32,390 nt of DNA from JBBQKP01 sp038326995 (lineage in GTDB: Bacteria > Planctomycetota > Phycisphaerae > Tepidisphaerales > Tepidisphaeraceae). The notes below the pieces were generated by a model. The model was given only the letters and a program-made list of their open reading frames with translations. It was not told the DNA's origin and ran no database searches. The translations under genes were made by a program, and so were the position numbers. Within the stretch, counting starts at the first letter, position 1, and every line of letters begins with the position of its first letter. The stretch is from positions 1-32,390 of the forward strand of contig JBBQKP010000011.1 of the NCBI GenBank assembly GCA_038326995.1, in the 5' to 3' direction. Below are positions 1 through 8,595 of this stretch, in pieces.

Positions 1-1343
1 TCTCCCCTAAGCCCGATGAACAGCCACGGCGCGGGATAAAGCAGGTAGAACACCAGAACCGCTGTTGCACAGCCCACCACGCCCCCGGCGAACGCTCCTA
101 TACCCACGGTCAATAGGAACAATGCACCAAAAAGCAGCGACAGCGTCATCAGCGCCGCGTTTCGACTTCGGGCGACCAGCAAACCGTACATCACTCCCAT
201 CACGGCCTCGCCGCCGATCGCGATGCTCAGCAATTGAAACGGCACGAACGCTTCGCTCCATCGCGCACTAAAAAACCACCGCAACATCTCCGTGCCACAG
301 GTCGCTTGCAAAAACACCAGCGGCCAGCTGATCGCCCCCGCGAGTCTCATTCCGCGAAGCGTCGCATTGATCTGCCTCGAACCTTCATTCTGCATTTGCC
401 CCATGACTGGGGTGATCACACTGATGATTTGCTGGGCGAGCACGCGCGGCAATTGAGTCGCCATTGAAAATGCCCAGAAATACACCCCGACCTCGTGCTT
501 TGAAACCGCCGCACCCAGCACAAGATAATCTCCTTGCGATACGACCATCGGGCCTAGCCTGCTTCCCAGGATCAGCCCGACTCGAGGTGCCGCTTTTCGT
601 ACTCGACTGAGCTGCATCGGCCGTCGAATTTTGGGCCTCGCCCAATAGAATAATAAGATCAGCCAGATCGGCCCGAGGATCGGGCCACTCATCACGAACG
701 AATACGGACCGAAACCGAACCATGCCAACGCCACCGTTATGCACACCCACGCCGTCGCCGCCATAAAATTGAACAGCGCCAGGCGCCCGAATTGCATTCG
801 AAGATTTAGCAGACCCAGGGGCACGGTCGATATCGCCGCGAAGAAGGTCGTCACGCCCGACCACATCATCAATTCGCCGATCGTATTGTCCTGGTAAAGC
901 CATGAACAAACCGGGGCCAGCAATAAGATGGTACCCAGGCCGACCGCACCGGAAATGACCGAGAGCCAGAAAATTGGGTTGACCCAGGGCTTATGCCGAC
1001 GGCCGCGCTGAACGAGAAATGTATCAAACCCCGGGGCTGCCAGAAGCGATATCACATTACCGAAAATATTCGCCAGCGCCACCTGTCCGTACGACTCGGG
1101 GATGAGAAGCATCGACAGCGTCAGCGTACCTAATATCGACACGACTCGGCTCAACATCGCCTGTGACGAGAGAAAAAGCGTTCCCTTGATCGCGCGATTC
1201 GCCAGTCCCTTTACGGGCGCATTTCGCCTCGGAAACACTCGTGCGGAAACCGGACGACCATCAGAAAGGCCGTCCATCGAATTGAGCACGGGCGGGGTAC
1301 TTCCGCCGGGTTTGGTGTCAGGGGTCTTCGGTTCACCGTTCAT
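1..1343 (-). CDS. Polysaccharide/oligosaccharide flippase (Wzx-like, MOP superfamily), 3' end cut by window
   Basis: I translated this frame by hand; it is open from the chosen ATG at 1343 to the left edge, giving 447 codons with no stop. After a polar head of about 45 residues it is a chain of hydrophobic segments typical of Wzx/MATE-like flippases, beginning SSQAMLSRVVSILGTL and continuing with PESYGQVALANIFGN and FDTFLVQRG, the pattern of Polysacc_synt-type proteins. Family members move undecaprenol-linked sugar repeat units across the inner membrane for exopolysaccharide or O-antigen assembly. The start is uncertain: the frame is open upstream to about 1475, no clear Shine-Dalgarno is visible, and an ATG at 1277 is an alternative. 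It is divergent from the DUF4159 gene, sharing about 180 nt. The C-terminal part lies outside the window, and no glycosyltransferase neighbours are visible here. Confidence 0.85.
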   Translation of the reverse strand, partial: MNGEPKTPDTKPGGSTPPVLNSMDGLSDGRPVSARVFPRRNAPVKGLANRAIKGTLFLSSQAMLSRVVSILGTLTLSMLLIPESYGQVALANIFGNVISLLAAPGFDTFLVQRGRRHKPWVNPIFWLSVISGAVGLGTILLLAPVCSWLYQDNTIGELMMWSGVTTFFAAISTVPLGLLNLRMQFGRLALFNFMAATAWVCITVALAWFGFGPYSFVMSGPILGPIWLILLFYWARPKIRRPMQLSRVRKAAPRVGLILGSRLGPMVVSQGDYLVLGAAVSKHEVGVYFWAFSMATQLPRVLAQQIISVITPVMGQMQNEGSRQINATLRGMRLAGAISWPLVFLQATCGTEMLRWFFSARWSEAFVPFQLLSIAIGGEAVMGVMYGLLVARSRNAALMTLSLLFGALFLLTVGIGAFAGGVVGCATAVLVFYLLYPAPWLFIGLRG

Positions 1344-1524
1344 GTGGCCAACATTCTTGTGGTCAACTTTCTTGGATTCGCCCACACGCCGCCACGCCCA
1401 TAATCGTCTGCGAACGCCCCGGGACTCTAATCCACTTGGCCCCGCCCTGCTATTGAAAGCCTGTCCGAAATCCTAATGAAACCGTAACAGCGTTTTCTTT
1501 GACGCCTTGTTATCATCTCCGCTC

Positions 1525-3912
1525 ATGCCCTCTCGCCTTGATCCATCCCGCCGTTTACCAGCAATTCGGTTGGCCCTGCCGAATTTGCTGTGTGCCGCAG
1601 TTCTGATGTTGTCATCCAACTTATTACAATCAGACGCGAACGCCGAACCCGAACAGGCCCGACCCGCACAGGCCGCCTTAGTCGATTTCAAACGTATCGA
1701 TGCGTCGATCACTCAAGGCGTCGCCTGGATTTACGCGAAACAAAACGCGCAGGGCAACTGGGAAGACGCCCCGGCAGCCGATCCGCAGGCCAGGGCGGGA
1801 TTCACCTCGGGTGGTCAGTGGGGCGGCTCCACCGCATTGGCCGTCTACGCGCTTCTTTCTGCAGGTGAGTCGCCGCAAGACCCGCGGCTCAAAACGGCCA
1901 TCGACTTTCTCTTCGACGCCGACATCAAAGGCGTTTACGCCCTGGCGATGCGATTGCAAGTGTGCAACAAATTGCCTCTTTCCGACCGCATAAAAAAAGT
2001 CGTCGCGCGCGATGCTCAACTGATCGGCACGATGATGCACGACGGAAAGGCAGGAGGCGCCGGTGCCGCACCACTTGGCACCTGGCCCTACGCGCCGGGC
2101 GAGCGCGCGTACTCGCTGAGCCGGGGCAACTACGCCGCACTCGGGCTCTGGGCTGCGGCGCAGATGGGGCTTGAACTTCGCGCTGAAGTCTGGCTCACAA
2201 TGGAAAAAGCATGGCTCGAATCGCAAGACCCCAAGACCGGCGGCTGGACCTACACCTATCCACAGCTCAACGACTCGCGCGACAAATACCCCATCACTAT
2301 CGGCATGACCGCGGCCGGCGTCGCCTCACTCGCCATCATCGCCGATTACACCATCGACAAACGCCCGCGCGACGCCTCGAACAATCCGATCAATCCCCCC
2401 GTCGACCGCGCGATGAAATATGTCGCCGACAACTTCCTACGCGAAGTCGGCAACGAAGAATTGCCTCGATCCTTCGCATTCGCCACGCTCTATTCGCTCG
2501 AACGCGTCGGCCTGACCAGCGGCCTGGCGCAGTTCGGGCCGCACGACTGGTACGACTTCGGCGCACGCTACCTCACTTCTTCACAGGAACGCGGCGGCAG
2601 TTGGAATGCGAAAGGTTCGGGGACGCAATTCACCGATACGTGTTTTGGCGTGCTCTTTCTCTCGCGCGGCCGCGTGCCACTTGCGATCGCCAAGCTCGAC
2701 TACTCAAAGACCACAACCGCCAAGCGCAATCCGTGGAACAATCGCCCGCGCGACGCCGCCAATCTCACGCGCTGGATCGGCAAGACCTTCGAGCGTGATT
2801 TTCGCTGGCAGATCATCGACGCCAAGGCCGAGGTCTCGCGATTGATCGAATCGCCGATTCTCTACATAGCGGGCGACGACGCCGTTACGCTCGACGATAC
2901 GGGCAAGCAAAAAATCAAAGCCTACATCGAAGCGGGCGGGCTCGTCGTCGTCAATGCCGATTCCTCCAACAGGCGGATCGCACAGTCCATCGAAAAGCTG
3001 GGCACGGAACTTTTTGGCTTCGAGTTTCGCGACTTGCCCCAGGACCATTCCATCTACACGCAGCAAAGCTTCGTCCGCACAAAATGGGCCGCCAAGCCGC
3101 AGGTCAAGGCGCTTTCCAATGGCGTGCGTGAACTGATCATTCTCTTGCCTTCGGGCGACGTCGGCAGCGTGTTTCAGGCGTACAACACCAAGCGCGTCGA
3201 GCCCTGGCAACTATTGGCGAACATCCTGAGCTACACCGCCTCGCGCGAGCACTATTACCGACGCGGCGAATCGTATTACGTCGTGCCGAGCGAGACGGCC
3301 GGAACTATCAGCAAACGTATTGACGTGGCGCGGCTGTCTTACTCGGGCAACTACGACCCCGAGCCCGGCGGGTTCAGGCGACTGTCGGCGGTGCTGTTGC
3401 GCGACGACGGCGTGCGATTGAGTGTCGTCCCGACCAAGGCCGCCGAACTGAAATTCGGCGAGACCAAAATCGCCCATCTCACGGGCACGCAGACGCTCGA
3501 ACTTTCACAGCCACAGCGTGACGCGATCAAGGCATTCGTTTCGGCCGGCGGCTTATTGCTGATCGACTCCGCCGGCGGCGACTCGGGCTTCGCGCCGGCG
3601 GTCGAAAAGGAAATTCCCCAGCTCTTTGGATCCAAATCATTCAGCCCGGTTCCGACGGATCATGCGATGCTCAAGGGTTTGGCAAGCGGCGAAACGAAAG
3701 TCTCCTTTCGCGACGCCGCCGCCAAAGTCATCGGCACGGCCGACGCGCCGCGCCTTCAGATGCTGCTGATCAACGATCGACCCGCGATTATTTACAGCCG
3801 CGAAGACCTCTCGGCCGGGCTGGTCGGATTTCAACACGATGGCATCGTCGGCTATTCGCCATCGACCGCGACGGCGATCGTGCGGAGCATTTTGCTGTGG
3901 TCTTCGAAATAA
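1525..3912 (+). CDS. DUF4159 domain protein with N-terminal terpene-cyclase-like toroid
   Basis: The product is about 795 aa. A hydrophobic signal peptide (residues ~15-40) is followed by an all-helical region (~45-400) with repeats of the squalene-cyclase/prenyltransferase type, such as GVAWIYAKQNAQGNWED and GGSTALAVYALLSAGES. Two alpha/beta segments then follow, each with the DUF4159 signature of a hydrophobic strand plus 'I.AGGLVVVNADS' or 'VSAGGLLLIDSAGG' and a downstream 'DH.I/DHAMLKG' (roughly 410-570 and 605-790). DUF4159 proteins of this build are frequent in planctomycetes and are predicted to be periplasmic; their function is unknown. A TTG at 1507 would add six residues; I prefer the ATG at 1525. 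There is no clear Shine-Dalgarno. The gene converges on the kinase with only 32 nt between stops. Confidence 0.88.
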   Translation: MPSRLDPSRRLPAIRLALPNLLCAAVLMLSSNLLQSDANAEPEQARPAQAALVDFKRIDASITQGVAWIYAKQNAQGNWEDAPAADPQARAGFTSGGQWGGSTALAVYALLSAGESPQDPRLKTAIDFLFDADIKGVYALAMRLQVCNKLPLSDRIKKVVARDAQLIGTMMHDGKAGGAGAAPLGTWPYAPGERAYSLSRGNYAALGLWAAAQMGLELRAEVWLTMEKAWLESQDPKTGGWTYTYPQLNDSRDKYPITIGMTAAGVASLAIIADYTIDKRPRDASNNPINPPVDRAMKYVADNFLREVGNEELPRSFAFATLYSLERVGLTSGLAQFGPHDWYDFGARYLTSSQERGGSWNAKGSGTQFTDTCFGVLFLSRGRVPLAIAKLDYSKTTTAKRNPWNNRPRDAANLTRWIGKTFERDFRWQIIDAKAEVSRLIESPILYIAGDDAVTLDDTGKQKIKAYIEAGGLVVVNADSSNRRIAQSIEKLGTELFGFEFRDLPQDHSIYTQQSFVRTKWAAKPQVKALSNGVRELIILLPSGDVGSVFQAYNTKRVEPWQLLANILSYTASREHYYRRGESYYVVPSETAGTISKRIDVARLSYSGNYDPEPGGFRRLSAVLLRDDGVRLSVVPTKAAELKFGETKIAHLTGTQTLELSQPQRDAIKAFVSAGGLLLIDSAGGDSGFAPAVEKEIPQLFGSKSFSPVPTDHAMLKGLASGETKVSFRDAAAKVIGTADAPRLQMLLINDRPAIIYSREDLSAGLVGFQHDGIVGYSPSTATAIVRSILLWSSK

Positions 3913-3944
3913 GCGAAAAGCAGTTTCTACAGAGAACCAAAAAC

Positions 3945-4871
3945 TTACTCGCCCAAGTCGGAGTCGCTTAATTTTTCAAGTCCACTGCCGTAGCTCTGGC
4001 TGTTTTTGTCCGCCCGTTTTTCGAGAATGTGTTTGCCGATCTGCAGCTTCTGGATGAACGAATCCATATCGCCCGGGCGCTTCGCGGGATTGGTGCTGAC
4101 TGCCTGCATCACGAGTTCACTCACGACCGGCGGGACCAGCGGATTGAGCTTGGTCGGCGGGTCAAATAGCGCATCGGACAAGAACGAATTGTCGCCCTTC
4201 TTATTCACCGTATAAAGCGTCGGAATGTGCCTGCCCGTCAGGGCCCAATAGAGCGTCGCACCGAGGTTGAAAATGTCGGTCTGAACGGTGACGGCCTTGC
4301 GTGCCACCTGCTCGGGCGCGATGTAATCGGGCGTGCCCTGGATGCGCTCTTTCACCGTGTTGGCGCGACACGATTGACCGAAATCAATCACCTTCACGTC
4401 GCCGGTCGGCCCGCGAAGAATGTTGTTGGGCTTGATGTCGCAATGAATCCAGCCCATCAGGTGCATGGCCTTGAGCCCGCTGGCGGCCTGCACGAAGGTG
4501 TCGAGTGTGCTGTACAAATCAGGAGGCGGCCTGACATCAAGCGGAATCGCATCGACCATCTCCATCACCAGGATGGCTTCGGTGACCTTAAGCAGCATGG
4601 TCTTCTGGATCTTGAGTTCGTAGCTCTTTCGCAAATTCGGATGAGAAAAGCTTCTGGAAATCTCGTATTCCGTCTCCATTTGTTCAATGAAACGGATGTC
4701 CTTAGGGTCCTTCCGGACCACGTGTTTTAGAGCATATATCTTTCCGGTTCGGGTGTCGCTCGCACGATAAATTGTGCTGCGCGCACCTTCTCCGAGTCGC
4801 TCCAGGATGTCGTATTGGAGAAGTCGTTCGGGCATGAGATTGTCCCACCGACTCCTGGCGTCGATCGACAT
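3945..4871 (-). CDS. Serine/threonine protein kinase (Hanks type)
   Basis: This 308-aa protein is a soluble kinase domain with no PASTA repeats and no transmembrane segment. Visible motifs are the glycine loop LGEGARSTIY (26-35), ATP lysine in YALKH (49), catalytic loop HCDIKPNN (143-150) with Asp145, Lys147 and Asn150, DFG (163-165), GTPDYIAPEQ (179-188) and the DIFNLG helix-F motif (199-204). The usual HRD arginine is cysteine, so it is a non-RD kinase, meaning activity may not depend on activation-loop phosphorylation. All catalytic residues are present, so it should be active. The short C-terminal tail is charged. Substrate unknown; neighbours give no clear link. The start at 4871 fits, but MPERLLQ at codon 13 is a possible later start. 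Confidence 0.93.
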   Translation of the reverse strand: MSIDARSRWDNLMPERLLQYDILERLGEGARSTIYRASDTRTGKIYALKHVVRKDPKDIRFIEQMETEYEISRSFSHPNLRKSYELKIQKTMLLKVTEAILVMEMVDAIPLDVRPPPDLYSTLDTFVQAASGLKAMHLMGWIHCDIKPNNILRGPTGDVKVIDFGQSCRANTVKERIQGTPDYIAPEQVARKAVTVQTDIFNLGATLYWALTGRHIPTLYTVNKKGDNSFLSDALFDPPTKLNPLVPPVVSELVMQAVSTNPAKRPGDMDSFIQKLQIGKHILEKRADKNSQSYGSGLEKLSDSDLGE

Positions 4872-5199
4872 AGACGGTGGACTTGTCGATCCGAGTTCAA
4901 AAGGGCTGATGAACGAGAATGATGAATGCGGGCCCTGTGAACACTGCTGTTCTTATCACTTCTATTCTGAACGATTGAGCGTAGACCAGCGGCGTTCAAG
5001 TTGCAAGAAACGGACGTTTCACAGACTGGTCACAGCAGCTCAAGATGTTGATCACCTTTTTGGTACCTCACGATAACAGGCAATAGTCTGCGGTCAATTC
5101 GCTTCTTCCGCGTCCGGTAGGTCTGTTTCGGATTCCTGACTTGCTGTGTCTGACCAAGCGCACTTGAATTTCACGTACGACTCGTCACGATCGATCGAC
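4872..5199. other. Divergent intergenic region, kinase / oxidoreductase
   Basis: This stretch of 328 nt separates two divergent start codons and should carry both promoters. No convincing coding frame, RNA gene or strong hairpin is visible. An 11-nt word, TCGATCGACAT, occurs at 4861-4871 (antisense over the kinase start) and again at 5191-5201 (over the ATG of the oxidoreductase). It is palindrome-rich and may be coincidence. Confidence 0.5.
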
Positions 5200-6336
5200 A
5201 TGGCAATTGAAAATAACGACGTCACCAACACCGAAGTGTCGAACATCGGCGTCATCGGCTGCGGCTCCATCTCAGGGCAATACCTGGGAATGGCGAAGAG
5301 CTTTCCCTCGGTGCGGATCGCGGTCGTGTCGGACATGAATATCGAGGTCGCCAAGAAGAAGGCGATGGAGTTTGGTGTACCCCGGGCCGTGAGTGTCGAC
5401 GAGATTTTCGCCGACAGCTCGATCGACATCATCTTGAATCTGACGATTCCCGCAGCGCACCTGCCGATCGCGATTCGCGCCATTGAAGCGGGCAAGCACA
5501 CTTACGCGGAAAAGCCGCTGGGCGTGGATCGTGAAGAGGGCAAAAGGCTGATCGCACTTGCGGCAGCGAAGAAGCTTCGAGTGGGCTGCGCGCCCGACAC
5601 GTTCATGGGGGCGGGCATCCAGACCGCCCGAAAAGCCGTCGACGATGGGCTCATCGGAAAGCCCGTGGGATTCACCGCTTTCATGCTCGGCGGCGGCCAT
5701 GAAAACTGGCATCCTTCGCCCGAGTTTTATTACGCGCCAGGCGGCGGGCCGATGTTCGATATGGGCCCCTACTATCTCACCGCCCTGCTGCAAATCCTCG
5801 GACCAATCAAACGCATTGCGGGTAGCGCCTCAATCGCCATTCCAGAGCGCACCATCACCAGTCAGCCCAAGAACGGCACGAAACTGCACGTCACCACGCC
5901 CGACCACATCGCCGGGCTGATCGAATTCGAAAACGGTGCGGCCGGTTCGATCTTCACCAGCTTCGCGACCGCAATCGCTGAGTATGATCGCGCTCAGCCC
6001 ATCCAGATCTTCGGCACGCTCGGCACACTATTCGTGCCCGATCCGAACGGCTTCGACGGCGATGTTTACATTCAACTGCGCGGCGAAAAAGAACGGCAAC
6101 TGCTCCCCAAGGCCACCGCCACCGGCTACGGCCGAAGCGTCGGACTCGCGGACATGGCCCAGGCGATCCGCGAGAATCGCCCGCACCGCTGTTCGCTCGA
6201 ACAGGCGTTCACCGTTCTTGATGTCATGCAGGGCTTCCTCGACAGCTCAGCCAACGGAACGTGGTACACGCCGGGCAAGGGCTACGTCCGCACCGCACCG
6301 ATCGCACCCGGTGCGGCGTTCGGCGTGCTGAGCTAA
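5200..6336 (+). CDS. Gfo/Idh/MocA family NAD(P)-dependent oxidoreductase
   Basis: The protein is 378 aa from the ATG at 5200. An N-terminal Rossmann fold starts with GVIGCGSISGQY (17-28), and the family's EKPLGVD motif is at 104-110. The C-terminal alpha/beta domain has GGPMFDMGPYYLTALLQILGP, the usual substrate-side segment. Members oxidise or reduce sugars, inositols or other polyols with NAD(P); the substrate cannot be told from sequence. No signal peptide is seen, so it is probably cytoplasmic. An in-frame GTG at 5146 would add 18 residues; the ATG is preferred because it begins just before the Rossmann strand, although neither start has a clear Shine-Dalgarno. It converges on the lipoprotein gene with a 59-nt gap. 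Confidence 0.92.
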   Translation: MAIENNDVTNTEVSNIGVIGCGSISGQYLGMAKSFPSVRIAVVSDMNIEVAKKKAMEFGVPRAVSVDEIFADSSIDIILNLTIPAAHLPIAIRAIEAGKHTYAEKPLGVDREEGKRLIALAAAKKLRVGCAPDTFMGAGIQTARKAVDDGLIGKPVGFTAFMLGGGHENWHPSPEFYYAPGGGPMFDMGPYYLTALLQILGPIKRIAGSASIAIPERTITSQPKNGTKLHVTTPDHIAGLIEFENGAAGSIFTSFATAIAEYDRAQPIQIFGTLGTLFVPDPNGFDGDVYIQLRGEKERQLLPKATATGYGRSVGLADMAQAIRENRPHRCSLEQAFTVLDVMQGFLDSSANGTWYTPGKGYVRTAPIAPGAAFGVLS

Positions 6337-6367
6337 AGACGCGGCAACGCTTAAAAACAAACTGTCG

Positions 6368-6402
6368 TCCCCTATTACACCCCCTATTACACCCCCTACC
6401 TC
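6368..6402. repeat. Short tandem repeat (CCCCTATTACAC type)
   Basis: Two adjacent copies of a 12-nt unit, CCCCTATTACAC, are followed by a degenerate third (CCCCTACCTCAC). The third copy covers the stop codon of the lipoprotein gene on the minus strand. This is probably slippage at a convergent gene junction. Confidence 0.6.
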
Positions 6403-7424
6403 ACCAGCGACTGCACGATCTTCATCGCCTCATCGTCGGTGGTCGTGCGATAGAGATTCCAGACAACTTCCAGCGTGGTCGGCTTGCCGTCGGGCGACAA
6501 AGGCGCGGTGAATTCCAGCTCGAAGTAAGGCAAGGCGGCTGTCGGTCGATCTGGATGTGTTTTGGGTTCCGAGTAAACCTGCGCACGCTCGACGGGAACA
6601 TATTCCAGTCGGCTCGTGCGCGGGCCGATGCTCTGAACAAGCAACGTGCCGTGCGAACTTTGTGAGGCGAGGTGCGATGCGTCCAGGCCGACCTTCTGCG
6701 ATTCTTTTTCTGTCGGCAGGTTGAACTTCACAATCTTTGTATCAACCACACTGACGGGCAAAAGCGGGTTTTTCAACGGATCTGTCGCAGTGTCCTTTGC
6801 ATCGCCTGTCGTGATGCCCAAAACCAAAGGCGACCATGGCAATTGAGCGACCGTCCAAGGTGCCAGGCCTTTGAGCGAGGCGACATCAGTACCCTGAGCG
6901 GGCGTCATCGTGCTGAGGACGCGGAGCTCTGTTCCGGAGGGCGCGAGGGTGTAATCGCGAACGATGTAAAAGCCGAATTCCTTGATGAGCGTGGAGACGG
7001 TTCGCAGGCGCAGCGGCGAGCTGTAAGTGACGATGTGCCGGACGCCGGGAAGGTCCATGGGCGGCGGCCAATTTTGTTTCCCGGGCAAAAAGCGTCGCCA
7101 ACCTTCTTGCGGCCAGACCCACGCTTTGTCGCCGCCCCAGTTGATCCAGTCCGTGGGCTTGTCGCCGTCGAACTTCGCCAGGGGGTTGTTCCACAGTTCA
7201 TTAGGCCCGCCGACGTATCCGTATCGCATCACCCTGCCGATTTGTGGGACGATGACGACATCGACCGTGCCGTTGGAGAGCGTGTAGGCCTGATCGAATA
7301 CGCCGAAGGTCGTCGGCGGAGATCCAATCGCGGGCGCGTTTTGTTTGCAGCCCACGAGAGACGCACAAAGAGCGACGGGAGCGACGGCCAGAAATAAAAG
7401 GGCATAAAATCGTAAATCACGCAT
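6396..7424 (-). CDS. Predicted lipoprotein, DUF4380-like
   Basis: The product is 342 aa. A hydrophobic leader ends in the lipobox SLVGC with Cys26 as the likely lipidated residue, so it should be membrane-anchored outside the cytoplasm. The body is beta-rich. A segment reading PNELWNNPLA...WINWGGDKAWVWPQEGW (about 75-110) resembles DUF4380 proteins, a family with a galactose-mutarotase-like fold; this assignment is from memory of the pattern. No catalytic residue can be named. The ATG at 7424 has a good Shine-Dalgarno (GGAGG, 9 nt upstream), but it sits inside the 3' arm of a hairpin (7433-7461), so expression may be controlled there. The gene lies about 125 nt downstream of the IPLPA-sorted protein gene on the same strand. 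Confidence 0.8.
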   Translation of the reverse strand: MRDLRFYALLFLAVAPVALCASLVGCKQNAPAIGSPPTTFGVFDQAYTLSNGTVDVVIVPQIGRVMRYGYVGGPNELWNNPLAKFDGDKPTDWINWGGDKAWVWPQEGWRRFLPGKQNWPPPMDLPGVRHIVTYSSPLRLRTVSTLIKEFGFYIVRDYTLAPSGTELRVLSTMTPAQGTDVASLKGLAPWTVAQLPWSPLVLGITTGDAKDTATDPLKNPLLPVSVVDTKIVKFNLPTEKESQKVGLDASHLASQSSHGTLLVQSIGPRTSRLEYVPVERAQVYSEPKTHPDRPTAALPYFELEFTAPLSPDGKPTTLEVVWNLYRTTTDDEAMKIVQSLVR

Positions 7425-7428
7425 AACG

Positions 7429-7461
7429 AAAAGCCTCCGACCTTGAGTATGGATCGGAGGC
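7429..7461 (-). terminator. Hairpin with T-run overlapping a ribosome-binding site
   Basis: On the minus strand GCCTCCGA (7461-7454) pairs with TCGGAGGC (7440-7433); the stem can extend by CC/GG across a bulged T. TTTT follows (7432-7429). The shape fits an intrinsic terminator for the upstream exported-protein gene, but the 3' arm contains the GGAGG of the next gene's start at 7424. Confidence 0.65.
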
Positions 7462-7550
7462 GTGTAAATCGCAAAATCGACAAGCTGCTGCGTGTGGCTT
7501 TTTGCGGACCAGGCGTCGCCGAAATGATCGACGATTTTTGGTCTACACCC

Positions 7551-8291
7551 TTACGCCCGCTTTGACTGCATGCGTTTGCGATACCACGCGGCAATGCCGA
7601 TTGCGGGAATGGCCGCCAAGAGTGGCGCGGGCAGCGGAATCACTTCACTGCCGACATTGATGTGCCCGGACTTCAACTGAATGAGCGAGGCCGAAGCGCC
7701 TTGTGCGTACGTGCTGACCAGACCGTCGAGCTCGATTTTGATATGGCTCCAGCCCTCGGGCAGCGCGATGACGCCGCTGCTTTGGAAAAGGCCGGAGTTG
7801 AACCCCCCATTGAAACTCATCTCGTCCGATTCACCTTCTGACGTTTCGACCACAAGACCGGCCTGCTGCGGCATCTCAGGAGTAAAGCTCAGCGCTTGCA
7901 CGAGCACCTGCATCGTGTCGAGGTTCCGCACGCGCACTTGTCCGGACGCGCTTGCCGAGCCATTGCCGAGGATCTGATAGTCGCCCAGAAAGCCCGCGCT
8001 GATCCAGGAGAAATGTCGGTTCGGTGCGGCATTAAGAATCACGCTGGTGGTGTCAGCGAGATTGTGCGTGCTGTCGTTGGTGGATTGCGAGACGAAAAGC
8101 TGCGGCGTGAAAGTGAATCCATTGGTCACCGGCAACGGCGTGCCGAAATGGTTGTTCAGGTCCGAGCCGCTTGAATAGTTGAACGTCGGCTGCGAGCCGC
8201 TTGGAACCGACCACGGCCCGGCCTGGACGGTGGTCGCGAGTGAGGCGATCGACACGAACGAAACGGCCGCGATAGTTAGAAAATGCTTCAT
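7551..8291 (-). CDS. Secreted protein with IPLPA/PEP-CTERM-like sorting tail
   Basis: The product is 246 aa from the ATG at 8291, chosen because GGAG lies 10 nt upstream and the protein then begins with a textbook signal peptide (MKHFLTIAAVSF...VQAG, cleavage near residue 24). The middle is a Ser/Gly/Thr-rich beta-type region without a recognised domain. The C-terminus reads IPLPAPLLAAIPAIGIAAW followed by RKR, matching the VPLPA-type variant of exosortase signals: a proline motif, a hydrophobic helix and a basic tail. By family knowledge an exosortase would cleave it and leave the protein at the envelope or in extracellular matrix. No exosortase gene is in this window. A GTG at 8330 would give a longer, less likely N-terminus. 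Confidence 0.8.
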   Translation of the reverse strand: MKHFLTIAAVSFVSIASLATTVQAGPWSVPSGSQPTFNYSSGSDLNNHFGTPLPVTNGFTFTPQLFVSQSTNDSTHNLADTTSVILNAAPNRHFSWISAGFLGDYQILGNGSASASGQVRVRNLDTMQVLVQALSFTPEMPQQAGLVVETSEGESDEMSFNGGFNSGLFQSSGVIALPEGWSHIKIELDGLVSTYAQGASASLIQLKSGHINVGSEVIPLPAPLLAAIPAIGIAAWYRKRMQSKRA

Positions 8292-8595
8292 CCTGGGAAT
8301 GCTCCGTGAGGGGTGGGTTGTTGCCTTCACTTTGCATTACGAATGAGGCGATGCGACCTGCAATCCGGGAATTCAATAGCAAATGACCCGGAAAAGTCGC
8401 CCTCGAAATTAAACCTTTCCGGGCGAACGGCGTGTGACGTTTAATGCGGGCTGATAACCACGCCCGCTCGAAGTGATCGTCCGCTTGCGGTCATGACAGC
8501 AACGCGGGATAGTCCATTCCCAAGCGCTTCATGTCCGCACAGGCCTTGTGGTATGAGAACGATCTCGGGCCACTCAAATTCAGGAACTGAAAAAA
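8292..8595. other. Divergent intergenic region with hairpin
   Basis: This 304-nt region lies between a minus-strand and a plus-strand gene and should hold both promoters. CCCGGAAA (8387-8394) and TTTCCGGG (8416-8423) form a perfect 8-bp inverted repeat around 21 nt. No gene is visible. Confidence 0.5.

Noticed and set aside
385..909. 174-codon minus-strand frame
   Set aside because: It lies out of frame within the flippase, whose frame gives clear membrane helices; the alternative is rich in Arg/Gly with no protein pattern.
4861..5201. 11-nt word TCGATCGACAT repeated at both divergent starts as an operator pair
   Set aside because: One copy lies inside the kinase coding sequence and the word is built from a common GATC-type palindrome; chance cannot be excluded.
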